A stretch of DNA of 64,000 bases from Engraulis encrasicolus (GCF_034702125.1 NC_085876.1:2275266-2339265); one strand, 5' to 3'; shown: positions 22,666 to 34,518, counted from the stretch's first letter. The notes: a model not told the origin generated them from the sequence alone. Program-made: numbers and translations.

Positions 22666-23000
22666 AAGTGATACTGTCCCATTTTTGGAAATAAGCTCAT
22701 ATTACACCTCCCATTGAGTTACATATTTGAGTTTACCTTTGTCCTGTACTTTCAACCGTTCTCTGAGTATGGCATTGCAAATTTTACCTCCATGCTAGCA
22801 GTTAACATTGACCCCTTTGAGACCACCTGGAGGCTAAATGGTCTCATAGGAGTCAATGTTAACTGCTAGCTTGGAGGTAAAATTTGCAATGCCGTACTCA
22901 GAGAAGGGTTGAAAGTACAAGTACAAAGGTAAAACTATATTATTTAACTCAAGGGGATGTGTAATATGAGCTTATTTCCAAAAATGGGACCGTATCACTT
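22666..23000. mobile_element. Foldback MITE, 335 bp, arms about 150-160 bp
   Basis: Left arm starts AAGTGATACTGTCCCATTTT and the right arm ends AAAATGGGACCGTATCACTT. Arms match with few changes down to a short loop around 22816-22837. Inner arm words include GCTAGCAGTTAACATTGA and its complement. It interrupts a decayed exon copy of the SAM-like family (22560-22660 reads VCPCPTKQASTEI before the break). Confidence 0.85.
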
Positions 23001-24261
23001 TAATAACTGAGATACCAGTCTTAAAGAGCTTCAAGCCCATATAGATAAGGGTTAACATTTTTTGTATTCTTGGGGTTGCATGTCACTTTTTGTTTGATAA
23101 ACTCAGGATTTCAGTCTCCTACACAGCAGTCTTGTTAAGAAGCTTCAAGCATGTTTAGACTACAAAGGACACAGATGTAATGATCTATTATCAACCTTAC
23201 TTTGCTATTGTAAACTAAACAGATGTTGTAAACTTACTCTATGCACATTTTGGAAAGAATTTGTGCTAATTGAAATATTATACAAAATGTTATTTTTCAA
23301 AAGGAGTGTGGTGTGCTCAGGAATGTATATAATGTAGCAGGTCTGCTCCACTTCAGCAATGTGAAGTGCACACTCACCCATCCAACCTGGCATAACACGC
23401 GTAGGCCCACATACTGTCCTGCACCTGCCTTCAGGTACATCCATCTCTCTCGTGCTCATTCACACGCACACACATTATCAGCCACAACGACCCACGCCCT
23501 GCACTCGTGCCGAGACGGCTCCTTGGGACTGTTCCCCAAGACAACTTCAGTCTTGATGTACATTTGTGATATGCATAAGTGTGGGGGCTGTTATTGGAAT
23601 TTATTGTTCTTTTTTTGTTTGTTTTCAAAGTCCCTCTTGAATATAAGTCTGCTGTGTTTTACAGGTAATGTTCAAAATATCACCTCACAAGGGGTATAGT
23701 CATTATTTCAAGAAGTACATGTGCTATTTGTGCAAAATGTGCATAGAGTAAGGTTAATACATCTGCTGAGTTACAAAAGAAAACTAAGGTTAATATTAAA
23801 ATATAACTGACATAACAGACACCTGCTTAATGCTGATTAGGTTGACCACTTTGCATCAGAGCCTCCTGAAAACTTTTCAGTAGTAATTTCGAGGCAGGAG
23901 ACCTGTTAAACAAGACTGTTGTATCTGGACCACCAACTTCCCTTCCGATGACATCCTTTACTGACTGACGATACTTGCCAACTAACTTTTTGGTGAAGTT
24001 TTAATTGTTTTTGTATTTTGGGGGTTGTACCCTCTGACATAGGAGTTGATTATTTAAAATACCTTTTTAAAATAAGTACCCATGGTATCTCCAAAACGTA
24101 CGTTTAATACATTTAATAATCTGTTGAGTTACAAAAGAAAAGTAAGGTTAATAGTAAAATATAACTGACAGTGTTCCAGAAACCTGCTTAATAGCGATTG
24201 CATCAGAGCCTCCGTAAAGTTCAGTAGGAATTTCAAAGTGGTCGACCCAATGTCTCGAGGC

Positions 24262-24480
24262 AGGAGACTTATCCCGAGTTTAAGAGAAGTGATCAGAATC
24301 GTTGCAACAGAGATGATGAAGGTGTGTCTGTCTCCTATGAAGCAAGCTTCTACAGAAATTGCCAAAAAGGTTGTTGGCAAGGATCCTCATTAAAGGATGT
24401 CATCGAAGGGCTAGTTGTGTGGAACATATGCCACAGTCTTGTCAATACAGGCTTGAAGCTGTTAGACGAGGGTCTACGTT
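24262..24480 (+). pseudogene. Middle exon fragment of a second SAM-like gene copy
   Basis: The plus frame reads RRLIPSLREVIRIVATEMMK, then VCLSPMKQASTEIAKKVVG, stops, and after a one-base shift near 24391 resumes DVIEGLVV. This matches the conserved middle segment (RREMVRIV..EMM..C..P.KK...EIAKKMV.KYP.SL.DVIEG) of fish SAMD3-like proteins as I remember them. A parallel, worse copy lies at 22500-22665. It lies downstream of the last exon at 20566, so it must come from a different, tandem copy. Decayed and not functional. Confidence 0.55.
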
Positions 24481-26034
24481 TTGTTGTCTGACAACTGACA
24501 CAGATTAAGTTGTATTATTTACCTTACTTTTTTGTAAACTCAGCAGTGTTGCTTTGCTTCTGGATTTTGGTTGGCTATCCACAGTAACTTTTTTTTTTTT
24601 ACCCTGAGACGTTGGTGGTTCTACTATTCATCCTCAAAGTTTGATTGAGTGTCGAGATGGTTTTAATGCTGTTTTAAGTCCTGCTTGAAGAGCGCCCTAC
24701 TATGTTATACAATGAACATGTTTGAACAATGTTCCAATAAGTACCTATGTCATCCACAAAATGTGCATAGTGTAAGTCTAATGCATCTTTTGAGCTTAAA
24801 AAGAAAAGTAAGGTTAATTATAGCATGTGATATTGTTCCATTTTTGTGTAGTTATAGAGGTGCAAAAGTGAGTGCACTTGATTTAACAAAAATCATGGAA
24901 AAGGTTCACTTAAGTTACATTATTGACCTTGCTTTTTCTGTTGTACTCAGCAGATGTATTGAACGTAATCCATGTACATTTTGGTAATAACTTGTGCTTA
25001 TCGAAATGGGTATGATGTGCTCTTCAATGCATGAGGGCTTTGTATTTTGTCTGTTTGGTCCTGGATTTTCGTCATATCCGCCAAAACTGATTATTCAAGG
25101 TTTGGGTATAATAATAAAAAAACCTGCTTGAATACCTGGCTACTGTGTTTAATATTGGTAATGAGTGTAATAAATGATTGAATGAATCTTAATTGTCCAG
25201 TGGTGCTGCCATCCACAGGTACTGGTATTTCTCAGATTAATCTTATTTCAGATTTTAACAGGACTTTTTGACTCTTAAATGAGGTAATTATGTGAAATTT
25301 ATGGGAATTCCACTTAAATGCAACGTGTATAAACTGTGAATCCTACGCCTGAGCAACACAATTGTGCTGCTGGTTTAGCAGGATTGAACCATAAAATAAG
25401 GTTATACATTCTGTGGAATGAATAGACATTCACCTTAAAATCAAATGCTATATACTGTAAATTGAACAGTCATACCGTCAAGGCATAAATCATTTCTGTT
25501 GTCTTAACAGAAATTGACTGTAAAATAGGCCAATGAATGCTGTGGAATGGTTAGTATTTCACTTAAAAAACAACAGGGTTGCATTGTGAATTATACAGCT
25601 ATATACCATGAGCCTACATGAGTGTCACTGTTATTTAAACAGTAACTCCCCTTTATTGTAACATCTTGAAAATGTTGATTCTACAAGTCTTAATATACCT
25701 TACCGTAAATCCATATACAAGATCTCTGTGTTTTATACGGTGACAAAATGGCAACCACAGCTGCCAGTTATTCACCGTAACTTTGACAAGATTTTTTTTT
25801 TACAGTGTAGATTCAAATTTATTGACACTGTTATGAATAGGATTACAGGTCAATCATGAAATGCATTTTAGACGTGTGAATGACAATAGGCCTAGGCCCT
25901 ATATGAGGGATTCCATAGAGGTACAGTTTGCACATATTAAAATATTAGGCCATTTACACAGCCGGCCTACAACCTGGGGAAGCAGGTGTATTATGAGTTG
26001 TGCCACTACACGGGTTAAAATCCCTTTTCCCGCG
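24481..26034. other. Non-coding AT-rich stretch
   Basis: At 25390-25640 a roughly 165-bp pattern (TGTGGAATG, CACTTAAAA, ACTGTAAATTG) repeats loosely. A poly-T followed by ACAGTGTA at 25793-25809 looks like the end of a common fish MITE. No gene recognised. Confidence 0.4.
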
Positions 26035-26166
26035 AAAAGTAAAGTAAAGTAATAAGTAACGAGATACTTAATAAATTTAGTAATAAGTATAGTAACTCAA
26101 TTACAATAGAAAGCAGTAACTAAAGTAAAGTAACCAATTACTTTAAAAAAGTAACTTACCCAACAC
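26035..26166. mobile_element. Fragment of a hAT-type MITE ending GTAACTTACCCAACACTG
   Basis: AGTAAAGTAA-rich sequence ending AAGTAACTTACCCAACACTG is the reverse of a very common fish hAT terminus, as I recall it. The other end is missing. Confidence 0.6.
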
Positions 26167-26229
26167 TGGTTTTATGTAGCCTATGTGTTGTGTGTCTGTG
26201 CGTCCTATTGGGCCCAGAGCCTGTAAAAA

Positions 26230-26640
26230 AGTCGACACTGTATATTCTCATGCCTTCACCTCCATCTATTCTCTCAACTCTCTCATCTCTTCACCTTTCA
26301 CACTCTTCACCATGGTCTCTCCCTTCTCTTTCCCCTCCATCTTGTTCTCTCTTATTTCCTAACCTCTCTCTCCCATCTCATCTTCCACACCTCCTTTGAA
26401 TTCTCCTTTCCTCCCCTTTCTCCCTCTCATCGTCTCTCTACCTCCCCCTTTCTTCCTTGTGGCCTATCTTCCTCCTGTCTCTCTTTATCTGTTTCTGTCC
26501 CCCCTCTCCTACCTCCTGCAACTCCACACACATTTATTTTCCCTACTCTTTGCTCTGCTCTGTTGCATCTGAAACCCACAATGTCCCCACATCTCATCCC
26601 AAAACATCTCTCTCTCTCTCTCGTCCTGAGTGGGCTGACG
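26230..26640. repeat. Pyrimidine-rich tract (CT-rich)
   Basis: Long C/T-biased, low-complexity stretch. The ORFs on both strands across it are judged spurious. Confidence 0.75.
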
Positions 26641-26750
26641 TGCTCCTCGAGTCTCATCCATCTTCAGGGTTCTATCTGGCCCATAATCCTTTGTGTCTCT
26701 GGGGGGAGATGAAGGGCTTTCCTCCACGCCTGGACCAGCTGCACAGAGGT

Positions 26751-26851
26751 GTGTGTGTGTGTGTGTGTTTGCTTGAGTGAAAATCTTTGCTCTGGGTTCA
26801 GCTTCATGAAGAGGAAAGGGGCTACAGTGTGTGTGTGTGTGTGTGTGTGTG
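26751..26851. repeat. Two (GT)n microsatellites
   Basis: GT tracts at about 26750-26768 and 26827-26851. Confidence 0.95.
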
Positions 26852-26880
26852 CGCAGACTGGCATCATGTAAAGGTCTAGG

Positions 26881-27195
26881 CTAAAGGGCCGTACACACAC
26901 ATCGCTGCTATTTACTAGCTTCTCGCTTGCTCGCCTACCTTTCATGGGACGTTCGCTGAAAGTTCCTGGAGCTTTAACTGCCAATGAACAGGCGAGAAAT
27001 ACCGAACTCTGTCTTCCAATTGGTTACTCGCTTACTAGCCTCGCTCGAAGATAAAATATTTTCAACTCGGGATCTGCCCACATCACATCGCTTGTATAGT
27101 ACTTGCCCACTCGCCTGCTAGTCTCGCTGGAACACACATTGACATTCTATTGAGTTCATTTGCTGAGCGAGTAACTAGCAGTGTGTGTGTGTCTG
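26881..27195. mobile_element. Inverted-repeat element, CTAAAGGGCCGTACACAC family, right end lost
   Basis: Left end CTAAAGGGCCGTACACACAC followed by CGCTGCTATTTACTAG. The right side has the complementary CGAGTAACTAGCAG, but the final TACGGCCCTTTAG is missing and replaced by GT repeats. Relatives of both ends occur at 29893 and 32690. The broken right end lies about 15 bases from the exon starting at 27211. Confidence 0.75.
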
Positions 27196-27210
27196 TGTGT
27201 TTACATTCAG

Positions 27211-28415
27211 GCCTATCAAAAAAACTTGAGAAGCTGTCCCACCAGCAGGACTGTGAGGTGTTGCAGCCATGGGTACAAAGCGTAAAAAAACATGCGTACT
27301 GGTGTGCCACCTCGTCAACATCTGTGCCTGAGAAGGTGGTGAAGTGGACATCTCTAATAAACCACCTGCAGGACAAACATGACCACGATGACCCCTTATT
27401 CCCAACATGTGAGTATGAACAGAAGGTCTCCAAGAAACCCAGCAAATGGCTACAGCCTGGTATGTCCAAGTTAACCAATAATAATAATAATAATAATAAT
27501 TCACTGACATTAGCATGAAATGTCATCTGCCCCAGTCATGACTTCTTAGACTATGAGGATGGAGTTAAGTATTTGTGAAAAAGGTATAATTTGTTAATAG
27601 GTGGCATGGATAAACTACTATATTGTTTCTCATTGGGTTGGGGCATTGGTTTGGTCCCTAACATCTTTTGCTACACATAATTTGGCCCTTGGAGAAAAAT
27701 AATTAGAGACCACTGAACTACAGCAAATGCCACACACTGTACCTTTTAAGAAGGATGTTGTATGTGGTTGGTTGTTTTGCTCATTCTAGGATCAGTTGCT
27801 GTCCATAAAGCTGAAAAGCTGCTAACCAATAAGAGGGTACTGAAAGACGTGGAGAAGCTTAGTCACCACCATCAGACGTCACCCATGGAATCATTCCACA
27901 GCCTCATCATTAGGTTCGCCCCAAAGAGCACCGTTTTTTCCCATTCATGGGAATGTTGTGCAGGTAATTAGCAATGTGTCACTTTTCTAAACTAGTTTTT
28001 TGTGAGTTTTCCTGGATGGTTAAGTGCAAACACATCTGTTGTGCTCCTACAATAGGTTGTATCTCGCAAGCATGCACTTCAACGAAAATTCAGAGCGAGG
28101 TCAAGCCAGATCATCTACAGGAGAGGCGGTGTACAAAGTCCAGTACCCTAAGTCTAAAAAGGGCGCCGGCGTTGTGAAGCCAGTTAAGACTGTCCCCACA
28201 TTCAGTAAGTTTCCTTTTTTCCCTTATACAACACAATGGTTATAAGTCACGTTTTGATTATAATAATTGTTATTTATTTCTCAAGACTATGTCCAGGACC
28301 TCATGAGGCTGTCGATGGATGTGTTCAGAGACCCTGCACCATTCATGGAGGGATTGCAGCAGATCACTATCCCACCAGACCTTTCCTCAGCATTTGAGAA
28401 GACTGCAATAGACAG
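27211..28415 (+). pseudogene. Four exons of a DDE-transposase-derived gene (3' half), one frameshift
   Basis: Exons inferred from splice sites and family pattern: 27211-27459 (LSKKLEKLSHQQDCEVLQPW, KKHAYWCA, WTSLINHLQDKH), 27790-27963 (AEKLLTNKRVLKDVEKLS, SPMESFHSLIIRFAPK), 28056-28204 (RLYLASMHFNEN, VYKVQYPKSKKG) and 28286-28415 (NYVQDLMRLSMDVFRDPAPF). All introns are GT/AG. Joining exons 2 and 3 in the expected frame (GMLC then RLYLAS) needs a one-base shift in the T/C run near 27932-27940. I recall this block as the region after the last catalytic motif in a fish and invertebrate transposase family, possibly Kolobok-like; that name is tentative. The N-terminal and catalytic exons are absent, and a MITE abuts the first exon. 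The frame after 28415 is open to a stop at 28516-28518, so exon 4 may be terminal. Confidence 0.6.
27479..27500. repeat. (AAT)n microsatellite
   Basis: Seven AAT/ATA units just after the donor of the exon ending at 27459. Confidence 0.9.
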
Positions 28416-28518
28416 GTCATCAGATGGGAAAATTTGTCCTTTCTTCCTACCGCACTTTTCTCTGTGGATTACTAACCAGAAGGCCTATTGGAAGAAATTA
28501 AAACATGGGGCCACGTGA

Positions 28519-28955
28519 ATTTTTGCTCAGAATTCAATATGGCCGCCAATTTCCAAAATGACTTTATTACATTGTACTATAAGGTGATATTCATGAAAGA
28601 TTAACCAATTTCAACACTATTCTGTCCTATGTCCTTATATTACATACATGTTTACAAAGGTTGACTAAACTAAAACAAATGAAAATAAAGTTGGACACCT
28701 TGCAATATCCAAAGGAAAGTGCTGAAAATAATGATTGAAATGCACATTGAGAGTCTATGGCTGGGAAAATTAGGCCTATTGTCCTGTCAGGGTTTTCAAT
28801 GAATTTAGTAACAGAGCATTAAGACTCTAAATATTAGCATGACACACCATTTTGCAAACTCTTGCCACTTAAGGTTAATAATCACAGATAAGAAATAATA
28901 AGCTATACAAATGAATTACGAGTGAAATAACGACCATTCTACATTTAGTTCTACT
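28519..28955. other. Non-coding stretch
   Basis: AT-rich; one CAATATGGCCGCC word (28537-28549) resembles the arms of the element at 61030-64000. No gene. Confidence 0.4.
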
Positions 28956-28959
28956 TTAA

Positions 28960-29240
28960 CCCATTTTGACCTGGAGCGACATATACGCTGCATGACCCTT
29001 CATGCCTGGAGTGACATATACGCTGCATTCAGGCTTATGACATTTAAGACTCTTTATTAAAAGTGTTTGTAAGTAGAGGTGCAAGAAAGAGGTCTTAGCT
29101 TTAAAATGCAATTCATATTTTGTTTTAATGTGCTTCAGAGTCTGAGATATTGATGATTTTTTTGACTGAAAGTACCTATTCCCAAAAATGGCTCAGGCAT
29201 TCAGCAGGTGTTTTTTGTTGGTGCTTCAGGCATCAATGGG
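28960..29240. mobile_element. piggyBac-type MITE, 281 bp, flanked by TTAA
   Basis: TTAA (28956-28959) then CCCATTTTGACCTG at the left; CAGGCATCAATGGG then TTAA (29241-29244) at the right. The ends are imperfect inverted repeats beginning CCCATT. Near the left end, TGACATATACGCTGCAT repeats twice in tandem. No coding capacity; presumably mobilised by a piggyBac transposase, though these ends (CCCATT) differ from those of the 12833 element (CCCTTT). Confidence 0.85.
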
Positions 29241-29244
29241 TTAA

Positions 29245-29892
29245 GCTATTTAAGTGGTTTAAATCAACATTCCAAATCTATCTTTTCTTACCTCCTTTGT
29301 GGTAGTTTGGCTTTACCCACTCCATCTCACAGATGGGTTTTGCCTCCAGCACTGCAGCCGACGCCCCATTGTACACATTCCAGGTGCACTCTTTGGATGT
29401 ACAAGGCAAGGACGCTCCAGTCATAAATGCATATAATGGGTAGGGGTGGAACGGTACACACAAATCACGATTCAGTACGTACCTCGGTTTTTGAGGTGAC
29501 GGTTCGGTACGTTTTCGGTACAGTATATGGTAAAAAATGTTTTGCAAAACCATTTTCTTCTCAGTGTGTGGTTTACTGCACCACAAACTTTATTGCACCA
29601 CAAACTGGAAAAATAACCAATAAATGGAATTTCTGGAATATCATGGAATTTCATTTCATAAATGTTTTTCCAGTCATGGAATTTTACCATTTTGCATGCA
29701 CAGCCATGTAATATCATGGAATTTTCTTAACATTTGTGTAAAAGCAAAAACGTTTTTGTTTGGTGTACAACATTGTTTCTTACTGGTTATACTACAACGC
29801 TTCGCCAGAGACAGTTAAGTTTTTCACTGTGATGTGCAACATTTTAGAATGCAATGAGCCCACTGAAGTCTGGCGGTGGCTCGGTGTTGGCT
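29245..29892. other. Repeat fragments, no gene
   Basis: At 29440-29550 is a GGGGTGGAACGGTAC fragment typical of a fish hAT end. At 29610-29740 words around TCATGGAATTT recur; similar words (GTCATGGATTTT, ending GGGAACCCTGA) appear at 32780-32830, so a still older element may enclose the nest described next. Confidence 0.45.
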
Positions 29893-30162
29893 CTAAAGGG
29901 CCGTACACACACGTCGCTGCTAGTTACTCGCTCAGCGGATGAAGTCAATAGAATGTCTACGTGTTTCAGCGAGTCTCGCTGGCGAGTAGGCGAGGAGAGT
30001 ACAAGCGATGCGATGTGGGCGGGTTCCGAGATAAACTTATTTTATCTTCAAACGACGCGAGTTAAGCGAGTAACCAATTGGAATGCAGAATTATTGACAG
30101 GTGACGTTGCCCCTGTGGTGTTCTGACCACCCAACTTCTGCACGCCATCACACTTTGGTTAA

Positions 30163-32461
30163 CACTAGAACTACCAGGATTTTTCTGCCTACCTAAAAGT
30201 ACCAGAGAGGGGTCATTTGACCCGGCGGCTTTTACCTAATACACTAATCACTCATTTTGTTATGGTAATGAGGCTGTTAGGGGCCGTGTGTGGGGTGAGG
30301 GGTGAGGGGGTCACACCTTACAGTGCTAACAGCCAAGACAAACAGGGACAGACAGCTTCTTCCCAAGGGCTGTCAGCCTCCAAAATCACCACAGGTAAAT
30401 AGCAACTTGCATGAAGATATCAGCAGCAAAGACAGATAGCACAGTTTGGCAGACAGTGTGTTACAGTTTTTCTCCATTGGTTTGGCTCATTTCTTGAAAC
30501 TGAGATGTCATTCTCAAAACATGGACAAATCCCAAAACTAATTTGCAGTTCCTCACAACAGAATGGCTTTTATCATTGCTTTCATCAAATTTCAAATGCT
30601 TTTGTACATGTCTCAATCATTTACTACATCCTTGCAAATGGCTATGTACAAGTATCCTACCATTAACACAATCAGCTTACATTTAGTAGAATTTTCAAAT
30701 GAATGTATCTTGCTGATCTATCCCAATTGGTTGATTCTCAGTGTAATGGTTGTCCTGAAAACATGTCAGCACATTTTCTTCATATAAGTCATCAATGAAC
30801 TTGTGAATGTCCCATGTGATCATGACGTATCATATGACTGCAACCAGATAATGGTTGAATTACAGTTTTTCTCGATTGGTTTGGCTCATTTCTTGAAACT
30901 GAGATGACATTCCTATAACCATTGGGTCATTTGGCCAAACATTCTTACACTTCTGCACAACAGTTCAGATAACTAGCAAAATGTCATACCTCCCAAAACA
31001 CCTCATTCTTGCATCAGCACTAAACCGTCTCACATATAAATAGTCAGTACCATCAAAATGGCATAGATCCTTCTCAATTGCTTTGGCTCATTTGCATTCA
31101 TTTAGTCCTTCTGTCAAAATAAACTGGATGGTTCAGCATAACTACATGGATCCTCATCACTCGCTCATATCACCCCAAAAACAGTTTACCCATGTGTCAA
31201 AACTAAATTTCTTCCCCACATATATCATCAGTACCCCCAAAATACATTGTCCCTTTGCCATTGTGTAAGCACTGCCAGTCAAAATGGTTAGGTGTTTTAT
31301 CTACGTTCAGATTTCGACTATGTATAAAAATGAAAAAGTGAGTGAAACCATTGAAGTTTGACAACACAGATAATTTACCAAGGACATTTATCAGTAACTT
31401 TCTTTACTGTAAATTCATATACAGAAAGTAATGCCCATATATCACAGGTTTCTCATGGGTGTGGCTCATTTCTCAAAACAGAGATAACATTCACAAAATA
31501 ACATGGACAAATGCCAAAGCAACTAGCAATTGTTCAAAACAGAATGTCGTTTGAAAAAATGTCATGAAATTAGCCAAATAACAGAGGAAACTGTAGTATA
31601 CACTGTATAACTGTAGTATACACTGTAGTATACAAAATTATTTTCTACTAACTAGTAAAGTTACAATACCATCTGACCTGTTCAACATTTACTATGTAAT
31701 GAAATTCTTAAAATATGATGTCCTTGACTGTTTTGGGAATTGCGTAGACCACTTTGCATATGATGACTTACACAATGAAATAATGCTGACGTGTTTTGGA
31801 GAGGGCAACCATTAGACTGAGAATTGTCTAATTCGTTTAGATAAGCAAGGTCAATTTATTTGGAAAATGTGCTAAATCTATGCTGAATGTGTCAACTGAA
31901 GGGTATTTGTACATATCCATCTGCAGAGATGTACTAAACATTTGAGACATGTACAAAGCATTTGATATCTGATGAAAGCAATGAAAAATGCTATTCTGTT
32001 TTGGGAAATTGCAAGTTGGTTTGGGGATTTGTCCGTGTTGTTTTGAGAATGTCATCTCAGTTTCGAGAAATTAGCCAAACCAATCGAGAAAAACTGTAAC
32101 GTGTGAATCTCCCATGCCATGTGACCATAACGACTCATGTGAATGCAACCTGGCAATTGTTAGATGGATAAATACCAGTGCATGTGGACTACTGCTTCAC
32201 TTCCCTCAAGAATTTTGTGGTGAAAGAAGCTCCTCTCCAAGGAACGAAGATGCAGAGATACAGCACTCAACAGGCATTGGAAATGATCCACACGCACACA
32301 CACACACACACACACTGTGTCTCAAGTGACAGCTGTGAGGTGCTAATAGCCACATTTCCACAACAAAAGGAGTGTCAGCAGGGGGTCCAAAGGGTCAAAT
32401 GACCCTCTTGTGGGACTTTTAGGTAAAAAGGTCAATTGACCCCTCCGTGGTAGTTCTAGTG
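30163..32461. mobile_element. piggyBac-like non-autonomous element (nested level 2)
   Basis: TTAA (30159-30162) then CACTAGAACTACCAGG; at the right CCGTGGTAGTTCTAGTG then TTGA (32462-32465), one base off TTAA. Subterminal GGTCATTTGACCC and GGTCAAATGACCC also mirror each other. Its 2.3 kb contains another transposon and no transposase. Confidence 0.8.
30474..32096. mobile_element. Tc1/mariner-like MITE with about 350-bp terminal repeats (nested level 3)
   Basis: Ends are CAGTTTTTCTCCATTGG (30474) and CCAATCGAGAAAAACTG (32096), each flanked by TA. The first 300-350 bases mirror 31745-32096. Subterminal copies of the TTTGGCTCATTTC motif recur in direct orientation near 30863, 31083 and 31462. 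No transposase remains. Confidence 0.8.
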
Positions 32462-32690
32462 TTGAGGAAAATACATACAGTGTACACCATCAAAGGCTCA
32501 TATGCATGGTTGTGCACAGCACACGATCAACGTTAAACAGCGTAGGCCTACATTGTTTCGTACGGACGTTATTGGCGCGGACAGCGGGAACCATGACAAC
32601 CAGTAAACAAAATCACCCAGAGCGAGTGGCAAGTAGGCGAGTGAGCAAGTAGCGAGTAAATAGCAGCGACATGTGTGTACGGCCCTTTAG

Positions 32691-33834
32691 GGTGAAGATA
32701 ATCTTCAGTTTTCACATTTAAAAAGAGTTTTAACATCATTTCTTTTTACCGAAATGGTCATAGAAATTCTATTTTTTGGGTCTGGAAAGTCATGGATTTT
32801 TATATCTGAATTAGAGTGGGAACCCTGAAATAAATACATTCAAAGTCCTGCAGTTTATTAATAAGCTAAATTATTTTTAAACACTAGCCCTATTTACAGT
32901 GGACTTTAATTGAAGTTAACAGAAGTAGAACTCATAGCAAAGGTTGTCTTTAGATCAAATGTGTACTGTCGCTTTTGAGAGAAATAGCCTTTTTAAATAT
33001 CCTTTTTAAAAACCTATTTCCTTGTTGTCAAAGCAGTTTAGTTGTTAGTAATTAGGAAATGCTTATAGTATGTGCATTAGTTTAGAAATAGAATTCAGTG
33101 TTCATTCTTGTGTGTATCATTATATTGGAAATATAATCATATGTGGTTTCAACTAATAAACTTGTGGGTAACCATTTGTGGTTGTTACAGGCCTGGTGGA
33201 ACCTTTGTCCCTGTGGAGATTGTTTAACCCGTTTGAGCTTCTGTAACCTTATTTTAATACCTTTTGCAGTTTGGTTAGGAGCAGGGTCTGGCAGCATCAT
33301 TTAACCCATTCTAAATTACAGGGACGGCCACAAACCGGTCACATTTCTCGTTGTCTCTGAGGTCAGGGTCTGGGAGTAGGCACCCGGAAATGTCAGTACC
33401 CCTGACATGGGTCTAGTCAAGGAATGTTAGCAGGCCTATGTATCTGCTCTGTGTTCTCTCTTGGTTTCTCTCTTAAGCAGGAAAACAATTCCCAATACCA
33501 GCCCACCCTAAGTAATGTCAGGAGGACCATGATGGACGAGAGGGAGATTGCAGGACCCGAAGATGGTGCGCACACACTTTTTTGCTAGGCACATAAACAC
33601 ACGTAGACATTTGGTATAAACAAACACATATGTTGATACACTCACATGCCTTAGGCCTTATCATCATTCTCAACTGTATCTGCACTTTCTCACTATTTCT
33701 CCCCCTCTCCTTGACCTCTGATTTCTCACCCCTCTCTGTCCCTCTATCGTCTACCCATTAGTGTCTGGTCCATGAACAGCCACACAGACACTCCCACACA
33801 CACACACGTGTGAAATGGCGAGTAAACACATAGG

Positions 33835-33865
<31 letters not shown>

Positions 33866-34510
33866 CTCCTATATAAGACACACTTTGTGGAAATCAGGTC
33901 AGTTCCCAAATATTGGACTGAGAGAATACTGTTATTGGTCAGGGATCAGTCAAGACTAGGAAACTCCAGAGCTCTGTTATGCTTCTACTACTCGTTGTCT
34001 AAACTTTGACAAATTACTACTTTTTGTACTTATACTTTTTCGGAATTAAATCATTGGATTTTTATTATACTTGAATACTGAGTTGTTTGCCTTTTTTTTT
34101 TTTTTTACCTCGAATAAAGAACACGCAGGGAAGGGCATAAAGGCCCAACATTTCCAACATTTAAAGAAGGCAAATTCGGAAACTCGGTTTCCATAGTGAC
34201 TCTAGACTCCACTTGCATTTCTCTCAGAGCTTGTGGAAAACAAACGTCTTCTCTCTCTGCTCCGGCAGACATGTGGACCTTTTTATTTTAATTAGTTCAT
34301 GTCTGTTTTGAAACTTTTAAGACGAAGATTAAAGCTCAACTATCAATTCAAGACGTTGTCAAATGGATTTATTGATAATACACGGACATTGCAGTGAAAC
34401 TGCTACTTTGGGTCGGACATTTTATCAGTGTTAGTAATAGCACTTTCAAAAGTTCTCATAAAGCACAATCCTCTATTTACAAGCCCTCGCCTAATGGCCA
34501 CCTTTGCCAA
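32691..34510. other. Non-coding stretch
   Basis: AT-rich unique sequence with (CA)n at 33836-33861 and CT-rich DNA near 33690-33750. The fragment ending GGGAACCCTGA near 32830 resembles a fish hAT end. No gene seen. Confidence 0.4.
33836..33861. repeat. (CA)n microsatellite
   Basis: Thirteen uninterrupted CA units. Confidence 0.95.
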
Positions 34511-34518
34511 ACTAGTTT

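Larger units (their letters stand above)
20735..24480 (+). repeat. Diverged tandem duplicates of the composite gene's 3' flank
   Basis: The flank at 20795-21150 (TAGGCCCACATACTG, TCCTTGGGACTTTCCCCAAA, GGGGCTGTTATTGGAAT) is repeated at 23400-23680 with about 80-85 percent identity by eye. A following unit (GTGCATAGAGTAAG, AAAATATAACTGACAG, AACCTGCTTAAT) occurs at 22395, 23738 and, less completely, 24105 and 24768. The array is interrupted by a LINE (21168-22388) and a foldback element (22666-23000). Confidence 0.7.
29893..32690. mobile_element. Outer element of a nested stack (CTAAAGGGCCGTACACAC ends)
   Basis: Left end CTAAAGGGCCGTACACACAC at 29893 and right end TGTGTACGGCCCTTTAG at 32690 are inverted repeats. 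Without the insertion at 30163-32461 the element would be about 500 bp, comparable with the copy at 26881. Interior GCGAGTAGGCGAG words are mirrored on both sides. No clear TSD was found. Confidence 0.75.

Noticed and set aside
22446..22700. Minus-strand ORF with plausible wording
   Set aside because: The plus strand of the same interval matches the SAM-like family exon better, so the antisense frame is taken as a shadow, though not with full certainty.
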